Assembly (NCBI GenBank): GCA_963682025.1
Contig: OY821517.1
Location: 23,276,620 to 23,340,619 of the forward strand
Direction of reading: 5' to 3'
From: Cordilura impudica
Lineage: Eukaryota > Arthropoda > Insecta > Diptera > Scathophagidae
DNA length: 64,000 bases
Below, piece by piece: positions 33,301 to 45,108 of this stretch. Made by a program: the position numbers and the translations under genes. The notes below the pieces were generated by a model. It ran no database searches and was not told where the DNA came from. It saw only the letters and a list, made by a program, of their open reading frames with translations. Position 1 is the first letter of the stretch, and the number at the start of each line of letters is the position of its first letter.

Positions 33301-34490
33301 TTTTAATCAACTAACAAAAAATGAACACGGTTGTCATTAAACATAATAACTGAAATATTTTTCAAAGATAACTTGATTAAAAAGCAATTCAAATAATGTT
33401 TGCGAGGAAAAAGTTGTGTTAATAGAAAAACTTGTGTTAATATTTGTTCGATCTTGCTCCTTATATAAGACCCTAAAGCAAGGTCATTGCTATGCAAAAT
33501 TAGTGCCAGAATGAAGTCAACATATGATTAAATTCGGTTAGATATTCCAAATTTATGAAATTTATGAGAAAAATGTTTTTTTTTGTTTTTTTGCGAAGCT
33601 CTTAAAGTCAGTTACCAGTCTTTTATGCTGCTGCTAGTAATCTTTTAACTTAGCAGCACACAGACATAGCTAAATATACAGAATAAGCATGGTAGACTCG
33701 AAAAGTTTTGATTTTGATTTTAAGCAACATCTAGTATATACAAGATTTCGAGCACAATCTAGCTCATTTTTACTAGATTTCCCATACAAAACAAAATCTA
33801 GCTCGTTACTAGATTTTAACAAAATCTTACAAAATCTTGTCAAACTCGGGCGGTATCATGATACTACTGTGAATTTTGTAGTAGAATATTTCAACGCAGT
33901 GACTAAATAATTTACATTTAACAACAAAATCAAAAGCAAACAAGTTGAATAAAAAGGAAATAAAATATTAATTATTAATAAAAATGACGAATCTATAATA
34001 AAAAATATATAGTAATTAAAAAGTTATAAAGTTTCATTCTATTATGTGCTTATTCTAATCTGCTATATAATAATTGTGGAAAATGCATTTGTGTTTGTTG
34101 CTCAAACAATACATTTAACAAATGTAGATTTTGTTTCGCAAAATTTCTGTTTCAGCTTCTGATTTTTCATTCTTGATGCATAATATAATAATAAAATCTT
34201 TTCCTTTTTAGAATTTTCCATATTTCCATTTTCCAGTTGTTTTGTTTATTTTTGGTATTTCTGTGGAAACAAACTCCCAAAAAATGTCAAAAAAGTTAGA
34301 TGTAAACGGTATAGATTTTGAAATAGATTTTGAAATAGATTTCAACCAAAATCTACCAGATTTTCCTTAGATGTAAATGCACTATAACACTAAATTTTGA
34401 ATGCTAACTTTTTTCTAAAGTCTATTTCCTAAGCAAACTATCAGTTACCATAAAGGAGTATTTTAAAAATCTTTAAATCAAGCTTATTGT
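33301..34490. other. AT-rich sequence, no gene recognised
   Basis: The words ATCTAG and GATTTTG recur at 33700-33830 and 34310-34360, but without a regular period. Nothing coding. Confidence 0.4.
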
Positions 34491-34612
34491 ACAGACAGTA
34501 GCGAAATTTACTTAAAGGCATATATTTTTTTTGTAATTTTTTATGAAATAAAAGATTTTAACACAATTTATTTGGTATATTTTAAGAGGTTATTAGAAAT
34601 CATTTATATACA

Positions 34613-35076
34613 CTAGCAGATCCCAGCCCTCGAAATTCGAGTGCAACTTCTAGGAAATTTTATTTTTTTCATATAATAAAGACCCTAAAGGTATGCTAAT
34701 CAATGTTAAAACTTCTTAAATATCGATTGCGTTATTGGTTTATGTCCAAAATTAGCTTTCAATGTTATTGGTTTATGTCCAAAATTATTTTTCAATTCAT
34801 CATAATTATTATTGTGAATGAAGAAAACAAACTCACAAACATATTAACAAATTTTATAAACACATACATAGCATTGTATAATTTTATGTATGTGTTAGTA
34901 GCAACTTTAAATGCATTTGATTAAAAAAAAAATGTAAAAAATTTATAAATCTGTAAATGTTGTGGAAATCTAAAAAGAGATACCTTTCAAATAAGATACG
35001 TTTGGTCAAAATCGGGAGAAAACTGTGGAACAAATCATCGGTCACAAGAAATTGCTTTACCTATTAATGTTATGGA
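34613..35076 (-). mobile_element. Helitron-like element, copy 4 (in Tc1)
   Basis: CTAG is at 34613-34616 and a mutated 5' end is near 35076, with A and T flanks. It is about 90 bp longer than its relatives because of a duplicated phrase (TTATTGGTTTATGTCCAAAA, twice at 34732-34790). Confidence 0.82.
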
Positions 35077-35227
35077 TTTTTAATTTTTTGAGAGGTAAAG
35101 CGAAATTATATAACATATTGTTAGCGTTAATATTTTGTTATTCCTCCTTTATTTGTTATATTCTGTTGGGCTTTGAATCTGCCATGGTCCTGATAGTATC
35201 CATTTTAATGTCTAGCCACGCTTGGTG

Positions 35228-36050
35228 AATTGCTATTTTTAACTCTTTGCTTACTATTAGCATGAACTGTACTTGACAATATTCCCCAGCCGTTTTCCAT
35301 TGGGTTCAAGTCCGGACTTCTAGCTGACCACTCTAAAAGTGGGATTGAAGCTTGCGAAAAGAAGTCCTTTGAAACCTTAGATACGTGAATAATAGGTAAA
35401 ATTTTGCTCCGAATTTTCCTCTAAATGATCAATTAAGATATCCTCTAGCATTTTAACATATGTTTCGGATCTCATCTTTGTTGAAATAAAACAAAGTTTT
35501 AGTTTTTCAAAGTAGCTAAAACCACCCCACACCATAACACTGCCTGCACCAAATTTTTGCTCATTTTAGGAGCATTTGGCTTTTGTAAATCATGCCAATA
35601 AAAGCTGTGTCCATCTAAATTATTTTTTGTTTTCATCAGAAAAAATTATATTTTGCCACTCATGTGTCCATGACGTATGGTGTCTGGCAAATTCTATTCT
35701 TTTAGCCTTGTGAGTGCTCGATAACGGTGGTTGACAGAATTTGTTGGACTCGTCATTTTCCAACAGGAAGACCCAATTTTGCTATAATTGGGGGAGCATA
35801 AAGTGTATTTGTTGTGGACCCTTTAATAACATTAATTAATCGGTGCGATAATTTTTGTATTTCTCTTTTTTTCGAAGCAGCTACAGTTTTGTTCATAATG
35901 TTAACAAATTTTCGAACAAAGAATTCAAATCTACTGATTTGTCTAGTAATTTCTCTATAAGAAAATCTTTTTTCTTAAAAAATTTTTTTTGGGTTTTTTC
36001 ATCACTTGAAATGTGTATTCCTTTGCTCATTATTATCATTTTCAAATTAA
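35228..36050 (-). pseudogene. Tc1-type transposase, degenerate
   Basis: On the minus strand the pieces are: a helix-turn-helix-like stretch (KKKRFSYREITRQISR at about 35940), HHTSWTHEWQNIIFSDENK (first Asp, about 35640), FGAGSVMVWGGFSYFEKLKL (about 35530), and WSARSPDLNPMENGWGILSS with the Glu of NPMEN (about 35290). Stops and small indels are common. The second Asp block is not clear. Non-functional. Confidence 0.75.
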
Positions 36051-36308
36051 TATGAATTATTTGTTATGTCTAGCTTCTGCCACGATTAGGACTTTATTAA
36101 AATACTCTTATTTACATATTAACATTAAGTTTTATAACGGGAATTTAAAAGAACATCAGAGTGCGTTAAAAAAAATTCACTCTCAATATTGTTTTAAATA
36201 AGAGAAATTACAGTTACATTTTCTTTGTAGACAATAAAAAATGCATTTATTACAATTTATTAATGCATACCTTAAGGAACATTAAATTACAAAAACTTTA
36301 ATAATACA

Positions 36309-36690
36309 CTAGCAGATTCCAGCGCTCGAAATTCGAGTGCAATTTCTAGGCAATTTTATTTATCAACTTAGCCAATTCAAAAACCAACACTTTTTTGGTT
36401 TATTACTATTGTGAATGAAGATAACAAACTCATTAACAAATACATTAACAAATTTAATAAACACACACATAGCATACCTATAATTTTAATTTTAATTTTT
36501 TTTGTATGTGTTAATAGCAACTTTCAATGCAATTTACTAAAAATAAAGGAAAAAATTAAAAAATCTGTAAATCTGGTGAACAGCTAAAAAGAAATACCTT
36601 TCAAATAATGTACGCTTGGTCCAAATCGGGATAAAACGGTAGAACAAAACATTGGTAACAAGAAATCACCTAGCCTATTAATATTATAGA
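36309..36690 (-). mobile_element. Helitron-like element, copy 5 (in Tc1)
   Basis: CTAG is at 36309-36312, an intact CTCGAAATTCGAG stem lies nearby, and the right end is TATTATAGA. A and T flank it. It is the second independent hit in the same Tc1 copy. Confidence 0.87.
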
Positions 36691-36751
36691 TTAAAAAATA
36701 TGTGAGACAATAAGAAAATAACTCATGCGTTTAAGTAAATTTCGCATACTG

Positions 36752-37948
36752 TATAACAACAGTTTTTCTTATAAAAAGATTATCAAATATCTACGAATTT
36801 TTTAATATTATTTAAAAAAATATTTTTATTAATAATTTCGCAAATGATTAACTCTTTTGTAATAGTAATGGTACGAGTACATGCACACACCAAACGATTA
36901 GTACTTCAGAAAAATCAACAACCATGATAGGGTTGAGTTTTTATATCAACAGCTGCATAAAATAATCTTATTATTTATTTTACAATTTAAATTGGCTTAC
37001 AAATATTAAATATGATTTATTTCATAATTTATTTCATAAATCATATTTAATCAGACATATGTCTCTATTCAAATTTACAATTTAACAACACAAATCACGA
37101 AATTCAATGTGACTTACTTATGTCACATATTCACAATTTCCCAAAACTATAAAATTATCATAAAAACAACCACACACACACAAATAAGCTCATGTGTTGA
37201 TTGATCCTTAATGATGACATATGTAAAATAAAAGCTTTAAAGAATTATAACACAATGAACGTGATGAGAATCATTTACGCAACAAAACACAACACAATAT
37301 GTTCTTACAAAATGAATTATGCAAAACTTTAATAAATTGAGAGGATAAAAAAAAAAAACTAAATTTTCTATAGAAACCAAACTATAAATTTAAGTTTTAT
37401 GTTTATTAATAACAATTTAAAGCATACTTGTGGCTGAATTTGCTTTTAAATAACTCGTACATATTTGTAAGGAAAATTGTATAGTTTTAGTATAGCGAAA
37501 AGAAATGAAAACATTGTTTTAGTTATATATTTTTGTTGTTGTTGCTGTTTTTCTTTTAACTATACAAACTTATGAAATGAAGCCATTGAACTGCGAAAAA
37601 AAATGTAATAAATAAATTACATGTTTTTCTATAATCTGTTAAACATTTTTCCTTTAAATTTTCATATGTCAGGATTGCTTGTTTGTTACTTTTATTTTTT
37701 CGATAGTTTACAGTAGTTTGAATTGAGGTTAGCGCACGTAGGCCAGTGCTTTTCTTAAAATATTGTATTTTTACGCTACAGCACTCTGTCTACTGATTGA
37801 CTCAGAATCATTTTCTTAGTGGGCATCGAGCTATAAAGGCAGATCCACAATACATTCACTAGTTCTATGACACTATTCGAAGCACCTTAAAATGTTCATA
37901 TATTCTGAAAGTAGAACAAAAGCTAAAACTCCCCCATATCTCAGTTTT
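36752..37948. other. AT-rich spacer with a palindrome
   Basis: A hairpin (TTAAATATGATTTAT arms) occupies about 37006-37052. AGCTATAAAGGCAG at 37831-37844 resembles a TATA box, but no frame follows. No gene is recognised. Confidence 0.45.
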
Positions 37949-40192
37949 TATACCCTATACCACTATCTATCCAGGTATTTATTATACCGATCGACTCAGA
38001 ATCACTCAGACTATTAAGCGGCGTCCGTCCGTCTTTTCGTCTGTGTGTCCATGTAAACCTTGTAATCAAACTACAGGTCGCAAATATGAATATATTTTAA
38101 TGAAATTCAGTATATAAGCTTTTATGAACGTTATTGAAATTGGTGAAATTCGCTCCATGTTGAGACCTAGCCCCCATACAAACGACCCCTATGAAATCGA
38201 CATAAATTGCCATAAGATCCAAATTGTCGTATAGATCTTAGTCAAATTGGGTTTGCATGTGTTTATTGCATCCATTAATGAGTAGTCCAAAAACGATCCC
38301 TATGGGACAACTCTTAGTCGTAGGCCCCATAGAGAGCTGCTTCGCGATCTTCACTTTAATCTATAAAAAAACAAAAATATTGCACTGATTCTTCTCAAAT
38401 TTTGTTTGTATATATTTTTGCAAAATACAAGAGACTTTACCAACCATGGTAAGGATCGGTCCATTTTTGGACCTAGTCCCCATATAGATATAGCATCCGA
38501 TATGAACTTTTTCATATCTGCAGCCAAAAAATTTAATAAAAATGCCACTCAAATTTGGTTTATGCTTATTTTCTATATCCAATTAGTTGGCCCTAAGAGA
38601 TAGGGTCTCTAAACCATGGTATAGGGTATCGTATAGCCGGTCTAGACCAACTATAATTTTCTTACTTGTTATACCCTATACCACTATGTGGTTTGGGTAT
38701 AATGACTTTGTGCTGCTGTTTGTAACTACCAAAAATATTTAACCTTTTATTATACTGATCGAATCAGGATTACTATCTGATTCGATTTAACGATGTCCGT
38801 CCGTCCGTCCGTCCGTCTGTGTGTCCATGTAAAGCTTGTAATCAAGCTACAGGTCGCAAATATGAATATATTTTGATGAAATTTGATATATAAGCTTTCA
38901 TCGGCCACAGTATGAACGCTATTGAAATTGGTGAAATTCGGTCCATGTTCAGACCTAGTCCCCATATGAAGCCAACATGAAGTGCCATAAGATCCAAATT
39001 GTAATATAGATCTCAGTCAAATTGGGTTTGTATATGCTTATTACATCCATTAATCAGTAGTCCAAAAATAACCCCTATGCGATAATTCTTAGTCATAGGT
39101 CCCGTATAAGCTGCTTCCCGATCTTCAATTAAATCTTACAAAAAAAAATATTGCACAGATTTTTCTCAAATTTGGTTTGTACATATTTTTTCAAAATATA
39201 AGTGATCGGTCCACTTTTCGACCTAGTCCCCATATCAATATAGCACCCGATATGAACTTTTTCATATCTGCAGCCAAAAAAATTAATAAAAATGCCACTC
39301 AAATTTGGTTTATGCTTATTTTCTACGTCCAGTTAGTTGGGCCTATGAGATAGGGTCTCTAAACGCATGGTATAGGGTATCATATAGTCGGTCAAGGCCG
39401 ACTATAATTTTCCTACTTGTTTTCTTACTTGTTATACCCTATACCACTATGTGGTTTGGGTATAATGACTTTGTGCTGCTGTTTGTAACTACCAAAAATA
39501 TTTAACCTAGACCCATCTTTTATTATGCTGATCGAATCAGAATCACTATATGATTCGATTTAACGATGTCCGTCTGTCCGTCCGTCCGTCTGTGTGTCCA
39601 TGTAAAGCTTGTAATCAAGCTACAGGTCGCAAATATGAATATATTTTGATGAAATTTGATATATAAGCTTTCATCGGCCACAGTATGAACGCTATTGAAA
39701 TTGGTGAAATTCGGTCCATGTTCAGACCTAGCCCCCATATGAAGCCAACATGAAGTGCCATAAGATCCAAATTGTAATATAGATCTCAGTCAAATTGGGT
39801 TTGTATATGCTTATTACATCCATTAATCAGTAGTCCAAAAATAACCCCTATGCGATAATTCTTAGTCATAGGTCCCGTATAAGCTGCTTCCCGATCTTCA
39901 ATTAAATCTTACAAAAAAAAAATATTGCACAGATTTTTCTCAAATTTGGTTTGTACATATTTTTTCAAAATATAAGTGACTTCACCAAATATGGTCAAGA
40001 TCGGTCCACTTTTCGACCTAGTCCCCATATCAATATAGCACCCGATGTGAACTTTTTCATATCTGCAGCCAAAAAAATTAATAAAAATGCCACTCAAATT
40101 TGGTTTATGCTTATTTGCTATATCGAATTAGTTGGACCATGGTATAGGGTATCATATGGTCGGTCTAGACCGACTATAATGTTCTTACTTGT
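37949..40192 (+). repeat. Head-to-tail array of three hairpin-ended repeats
   Basis: Copies lie at about 37949-38670, 38669-39422 and 39432-40192. Each starts TATACCCTATACCACTAT and ends with a GGTATAGGGTATC inverse, a stem around TCTAGACC or TCAAGGCC, and CTTACTTGTT. Copies two and three are nearly identical and differ by two small indels. Copy one is more diverged, with a changed start. All have the CGTCCGTCCGTCTGTGTGTC block. The near-identity suggests a recent local duplication. Conserved 65-85 codon frames inside are unlikely to be genes. Confidence 0.85.
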
Positions 40193-40481
40193 CTTTAATT
40201 CAATTTGATAGAAATGTTAAAACAAAAAATAAATTAAATAAATAAAGCATAAAAATTTTATCTAACAATAAAATTGCCTAAAGAAAGCGAATAACTAAAT
40301 TGCTTAAGGTCTTTGAAGACATTGTTGTTGGTGATTTATTAACTTTAGAATTTTTTGGACCAAATGACGGAAATCATATTTTTTGTATATAAATTTTTTT
40401 TAAAAAATTATTTTAACACTTTGTTGAAGTTTTACAGATAAACAACGTAAGCAATTTTAATTAAGTAAACACAAAACAGCT
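40193..40481. other. AT-rich spacer
   Basis: Nothing recognised between the array and the MITE. Confidence 0.4.
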
Positions 40482-40713
40482 GGGGCCAAATCACCGCATT
40501 CGATATCGAGTAAAATCAATCGAAATTCAATATTTAGGTTTATTATTTGAAGAAGACGGACAAACGCTCGACCTCGATTCCCTTTTCTTCTTAATCAAAA
40601 ACCATAATTCTACAACTGGGAAAAAGAAAAACTATTCTCAGCATTTTATTTTGGAAAAAAAAAACTGATTTCGATCGAAAAATTACGATAACGAATGCGG
40701 TGATGTGGCTCCT
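40482..40713. mobile_element. MITE with GGAGCCAxATCACCGCATTCG-type ends
   Basis: Inverted ends (GGGGCCAAATCACCGCATTC at 40482 and, inverted from 40713, GGAGCCACATCACCGCATTC) are nearly identical over about 25 bp. The interior is non-coding and AT-rich. No target duplication is evident. Confidence 0.75.
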
Positions 40714-40909
40714 AACTTATCAATTGCACAATTAAACAGTTTAAGTTTACAAAACTAAATTGTCTGGCAAACTTACAAGAGTTGTGCAAGTGAATTTGGA
40801 AACAATTTTTGATAGTTAATTTACGAGTGTGGAAAAATGCGCAGTTTGCACAGTTTACGAGGGTTTTAAGCGTTATCATGAATACCCTTAATATGTTACA
40901 ATTATAGGT

Positions 40910-41640
40910 TTTTTAATGTTGTTGTTGCTGGTGTCGCGGTTGCTGGCTACTGATGGTTGCTTAGGTCGCGGGTACTGATGGTTGCTGGTGTCTCACCAGC
41001 CTAGCGACTCTATTCTCCTGTCTAGGTTGGATGTAATCCAACAAAAAATGGACGAATGTAATTCGCCCCTAGTCATTAGCTGAATGAAACTCAGCCCCCT
41101 GCACGTATAAAACACCAGCCTCCTATTTTTGGCTGGAATGTAATTCAGCAACGGACGAACGTATGTCATCAGCTCCTAACACTACCTACCTGGGCCACTC
41201 TTGTTCGATATAATCCAACGATTGGACGGATGTAAGCAGCCCCTACTTTAGCACCAATTCCCTCACTTGTTAAAAATTGAAAATATATATCTTACTGATT
41301 TTCCTGTGAGTTTACTCGATGAGTTTCACCTGTGAATTCTTAGAGAACTTACCCTTGAGTGGCTGTCGAGAAAGAGCTCAACCGTAGCCTATCGTCCGGA
41401 GAGATCCGGCTCGTCTGCCGGTTGTAGAAATAAGAGAGCGTTTTCCTGATTGTCTGCTCCTTTTATATGCTGCCATTTTACAAAAATGTAGCTTTGTAGC
41501 AACCCGTAAGCTCTCTCATATATTAGCTGTGGTTGTTGCTATCGTACATGTTCGATGTCTGCGGCTATTGCCGGCCTCTTTCTCTCTCTGTACCTTGCAT
41601 GGCCAATTTTGTGTAACTAAATAGAGGCCTCAGAAGTTTA
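40910..41640 (-). promoter_or_regulatory. GC-richer island with minus-strand promoter-like order
   Basis: On the minus strand the order is: a GAGAGAGAAAGAGG tract (41577-41592), TATAAAAGGAGCAG (TATA at about 41463-41469), about 110 bases of balanced composition, and an excellent splice donor AAGG|GTAAGT at about 41349-41357. Downstream, ATTACATTCxxCC and TTGGATTACATCCAAC words repeat (41025-41240). This could be an LTR with leader, or a first exon of a host or non-coding gene whose next exon is not recognised. No protein frame is associated. Confidence 0.35.
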
Positions 41641-41815
41641 GGTCAGGTCATGTTAGGTTAGGATATGTTAGGATACATTAGGATATACTGGGTTAGGATA
41701 GGTTCGGTTAGGTCAGGTCAAGCCAGGTTAGGTTATGTTAGGATAGGTTAAGTTAGGTTAGCTTAAGTTGGGTTAGGTTTGGTTAGGTTAGGTTAAGTTA
41801 GGGTTATCGCAATTT
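41636..41815 (+). repeat. Degenerate GGTTA pentamer array
   Basis: About 30 GGTTA or near-GGTTA words (GGATA, GGTCA, AGTTA) run in tandem. TTAGG is the ancestral insect telomere unit, which flies no longer use at chromosome ends. Here it is an interstitial degenerate array. Confidence 0.8.
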
Positions 41816-42690
41816 TATCTGTTCTCCCGCTACCTTCGATATATTTGTTTCTAGATATCCAGACTTAAGTGAGGACCTTGTTGACACCCAATATCTGTAA
41901 ATTCTCAAAGCATTTATAAATTACTATCGATTGAAATTACCATCTTTTGAGAGCGTTTAACGCGGCTTAATTATCCACAAAAACGTTGATAGATGTCCTA
42001 GTTACTTTTGAAATTTTTTCGGTAGCTTTAGTAATTGCTACTTTTTCCAAAATATTTGAGTTTTCTGGTCAGATAACCGATTCTTGTACCTCTCTGCTGT
42101 CTGTAGCTTCTGTACCAGCTGCTACACCGGTTGAATGTTTAGAGCTGTCATAAAAATATTAATTGCATTGCATATTAATTTGCCACATCGATCAAAATTC
42201 TCGAGACTGAAATGAAACATCGTATTTTCAGTCAAAGATTAATTTGGGCACTCTATAATCAGTGGCAATATTTCTTCAATTGTCCATGTTACTGTATCCA
42301 AAAGAGTTTTCAACTGGCACCAGATGCATTACTGTGTCGAAAAAGTAGACTGATGTTGTTTTCAAGGTGTACTCTAGTGGCTAAATCCGGATAATATGCA
42401 ATTTTGTCATAGTGACTACAACTCTGTGCACCCGTGAATTGTCGTTTTTTTAAAATCGTCGTCCAATAAGTTGGCATAATATTTAACATTTATTCTTTTT
42501 ACGTTTTGAAGGTAACACTGGTCTACAAATTTAAATAATCTTGGTGCGCTGAATTCGAATCTGGCATAAAAATTGGGCTTCACGTCTTGTTCATTTTTTA
42601 CCGCATGCTGGCAATACTGTAAAACACTCAATACTGACACTACAATTTCACAATTATTAATTTGATAGAAGCCCATATTCATTCTAAATC
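41816..42690. other. Unassigned sequence
   Basis: An 88-codon minus frame (42416-42682, Cys/Tyr/Asn-rich) and a 60-codon plus frame are the only frames and match nothing I know. CATAGTG at 42411-42417 could be a Transib-type heptamer by chance. Confidence 0.35.
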
Positions 42691-43851
42691 TTCATAATAG
42701 TAGCGTTTAAGCATGTCAGGGAGATCGTGTGTTACTGACTCAAGCTATTTTTGCCTTGAGTGTGGTGAATATGTGGTTGGAAAAAGATGATATGCAATAT
42801 CAGAATTATTAAAATATGCATATTTACATTATTTCGGATTTGCTGTGAGAAACTTGGACAAACCGTGGATGCCGACAGTTTTTTGCAATAGTTGCAGAAC
42901 TGTTTTACACAAGTTGTCAAATGGCAAAAAGATCTAATTCGATTTTTCAATTCCAGTACTTTGAAGAGAGAGTCAAGCAACCACCAAACCGATTGTTATT
43001 TTTGTTTAATAAAAGTTGCTGGATTAAATATGAAAAATCGAAAAAATGTTACTTACGTGAATGTTCAATCGGTTTTCAAACCAGTTCAACGTCCACCAAA
43101 TGATCCATTACCAGTGACTCCAAGTGCTACGAGCAGTGAGTCCGAAATATCTTTCACCAGCAGTGGTAGTTTGTATGAGGCTAATGATGAACGTCATTTA
43201 ATGACTTAAGCTGAGTTGAATGATCTAATTCGGGATGTACATGTAAGACACAGAATTACTAGCCTCACGCATGCAGCAGTGGAAACATCTTGCAGTTGGG
43301 ACAAAAGTAACAATCTATAGAGACAGAAGCTTGGAATTGGCTGCATATTTTGAAAAGAAACACTCTATTATATACTGTACTGATGTTGAAAGTTTATTTC
43401 AAAAAATGTGCCAGCCATATGACAAAACTGAATGGAGATTATTTATTGATGGCTCTAAGTACAGTTCAAAGGCTCTTCTTTTGCATAATGGGAATGAAAA
43501 ACCATCCATGCCAATTGCTCATGCCATTAATACAAAGGAAAATTACGAATCATTGACTGAAATTTTGACATTACTCAAATACAACGATCATAAATGGAAG
43601 AAATGTGGTGACCTTTAGGTGTGTGATTTAAATTTCTTTGTATATATAGTATAGACTATCGTAAATAACTGTAAATGAATCTGTTTCAGGTCCTTGGTTT
43701 GTTGACTGGTATGTATGTCTATTGAGTATTCATCAGGAAAACAAAACATTTCAAATTAACCATTAATTCTTCTTCCGCCGCTGCACATAAAATTGGGCCC
43801 TTTTAAGAACTTTGTCGAGGCTCTGGACAAAGATGGTGCAGCGTTTAAATA

Positions 43852-45108
43852 AAGGGTCCGCCATCTAACGTTTCTTTTTTCAACTACTGCTTATTTCGTG
43901 AATGGTAACACTTAGCTCATGTCTGATTTGACAGATAATTAGTTTTATCCTTCCGCTTAACGAATATGGTTGTGTATACGCTTGAACAACGCTGGGAAAT
44001 ATTGCGACATTACTTTGAAAATCATGGTAATGTTGCAGAATGTGTGCGAAAATTGCGTACGGATTTTGGAAGAAGAGAAGCACCGTCAGCTCCGTATGTT
44101 CGTTATCTTGTGAAGAAACTGGCATCCTCATCGATAAACCAAAGCGTGAAAAGCCAAAAACAGTGCGTACACCCGAGATTATTGCTGCTGGGGCAGATAG
44201 TGTGCGTGAAGCGCCATCAACATCAATTCACCGTCGTTCTCAAGAATTGAACATTTCGGAGGCATCATTGAGACGAATAAAGACCTTGGTATGACGCCAT
44301 ACAAAGTCCAATTGGTTCAGGAGTTGAAGCCAACTGACCATCCAATGCGATTTCTCTTCGCTAAGTGGGCCTGCGATCGACTTACAGAAGATGCCAATTT
44401 TGCCAAAAAGATCATCTTTTCAGATGAAGCTCATTTTGATCTTGGCGGGTATGTAAACAAGCAAAATTGTCGCATTTGGGGCACAGAAAACCCGCACGCA
44501 TACATTGAAAAGCCGATACACCCAAAACGAGTCACTGTTTGGTGCGGATTTTGGTCCAGAGGCATAATTGGGCCATTTTTCTTCAAAAATGAGCAAGGAG
44601 TGGCCGTTACAGTCAATGGCGATTGTTATCGGGCCATGTTGAACGAATTTTTGTTCACAAAAATTGAAGAGCAGGATATTGGCAACATTTGGTTTCAACA
44701 GGACGGCGCTACGTGCCACACAGCCGAAGTTACACTCGATGTATCAGCAGCAGAGCTGATGTCGTTTGGCCACCTCGGAGCTGCGATTTGACACCGTTGG
44801 ACTATTATTTGTGGGGTGCCCTCAAAGATAAGTGTTACGCCAACAAGCCAGAGACAATTGACGCTTTAAAGGACAATATTCGTGAAGCCATTGGTGAAAT
44901 ATAGCTGCACACAATCGATAATGTGCTTAAAAATTGGACCGATCGTTTAGGCTACTGCATGGCCAGCCGAGGCAGCCATTTGAATGAAATTATTTTCCAT
45001 TATTAACCGGAAGGATTGTACTTTCAAATAAAAAAAGAAATTTGAGATAATATTCAGTAGTTTTTTTTTATAGCATTTTCAAAAAAAAAAGTTATTTGGC
45101 TGACCCTT
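43852..45108 (+). mobile_element. DD41D-type mariner inserted in the orphan gene
   Basis: Ends AAGGGTCCGCC and, inverted, AAGGGTCAGCC are flanked by TA (43850-43851 and 45109-45110). Removing the element and one TA rejoins the orphan frame without a gap (DGAAFK before, MLAVFPKISY after). This shows both the boundary and that the orphan sequence was protein-coding. Confidence 0.92.
43966..45005 (+). pseudogene. DD41D-type mariner transposase, frameshifted
   Basis: The start is MVVYTLEQRWEILRHYF. After shifts at about 44110 and 44290 the main frame 44291-44791 holds IIFSDEAHFDLGGYVNKQNC (first Asp) and WFQQDGATCHTAE (second Asp). After a deletion near 44740, SCDLTPLDYYLWG (third Asp) follows in the frame at 44689-44904, then LNEIIFHY at the end. 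A TAG interrupts IGEI. Inactive. It is similar to, but distinct from, the 61.7-kb copy. Confidence 0.88.

Larger units (their letters stand above)
34492..36751 (-). mobile_element. Tc1-type transposon with two Helitron insertions
   Basis: The ends share GCGAAATTTACTTAAA: left CAGTAGCGAAATTTACTTAA at 34496 and, inverted from 36751, CAGTATGCGAAATTTACTTA. TA dinucleotides flank both. Removing the two Helitrons (34613-35076 and 36309-36690) leaves about 1.4 kb, a usual Tc1 size. A broken transposase lies on the minus strand. Confidence 0.78.

Noticed and set aside
37825..37870. TATA-box-like AGCTATAAAGGCAG
   Set aside because: No frame, splice site or initiator pattern downstream that could be defended.
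42411..42417. CATAGTG as a right end of a Transib
   Set aside because: No 5-bp duplication or partner end and no Transib coding sequence to its left.
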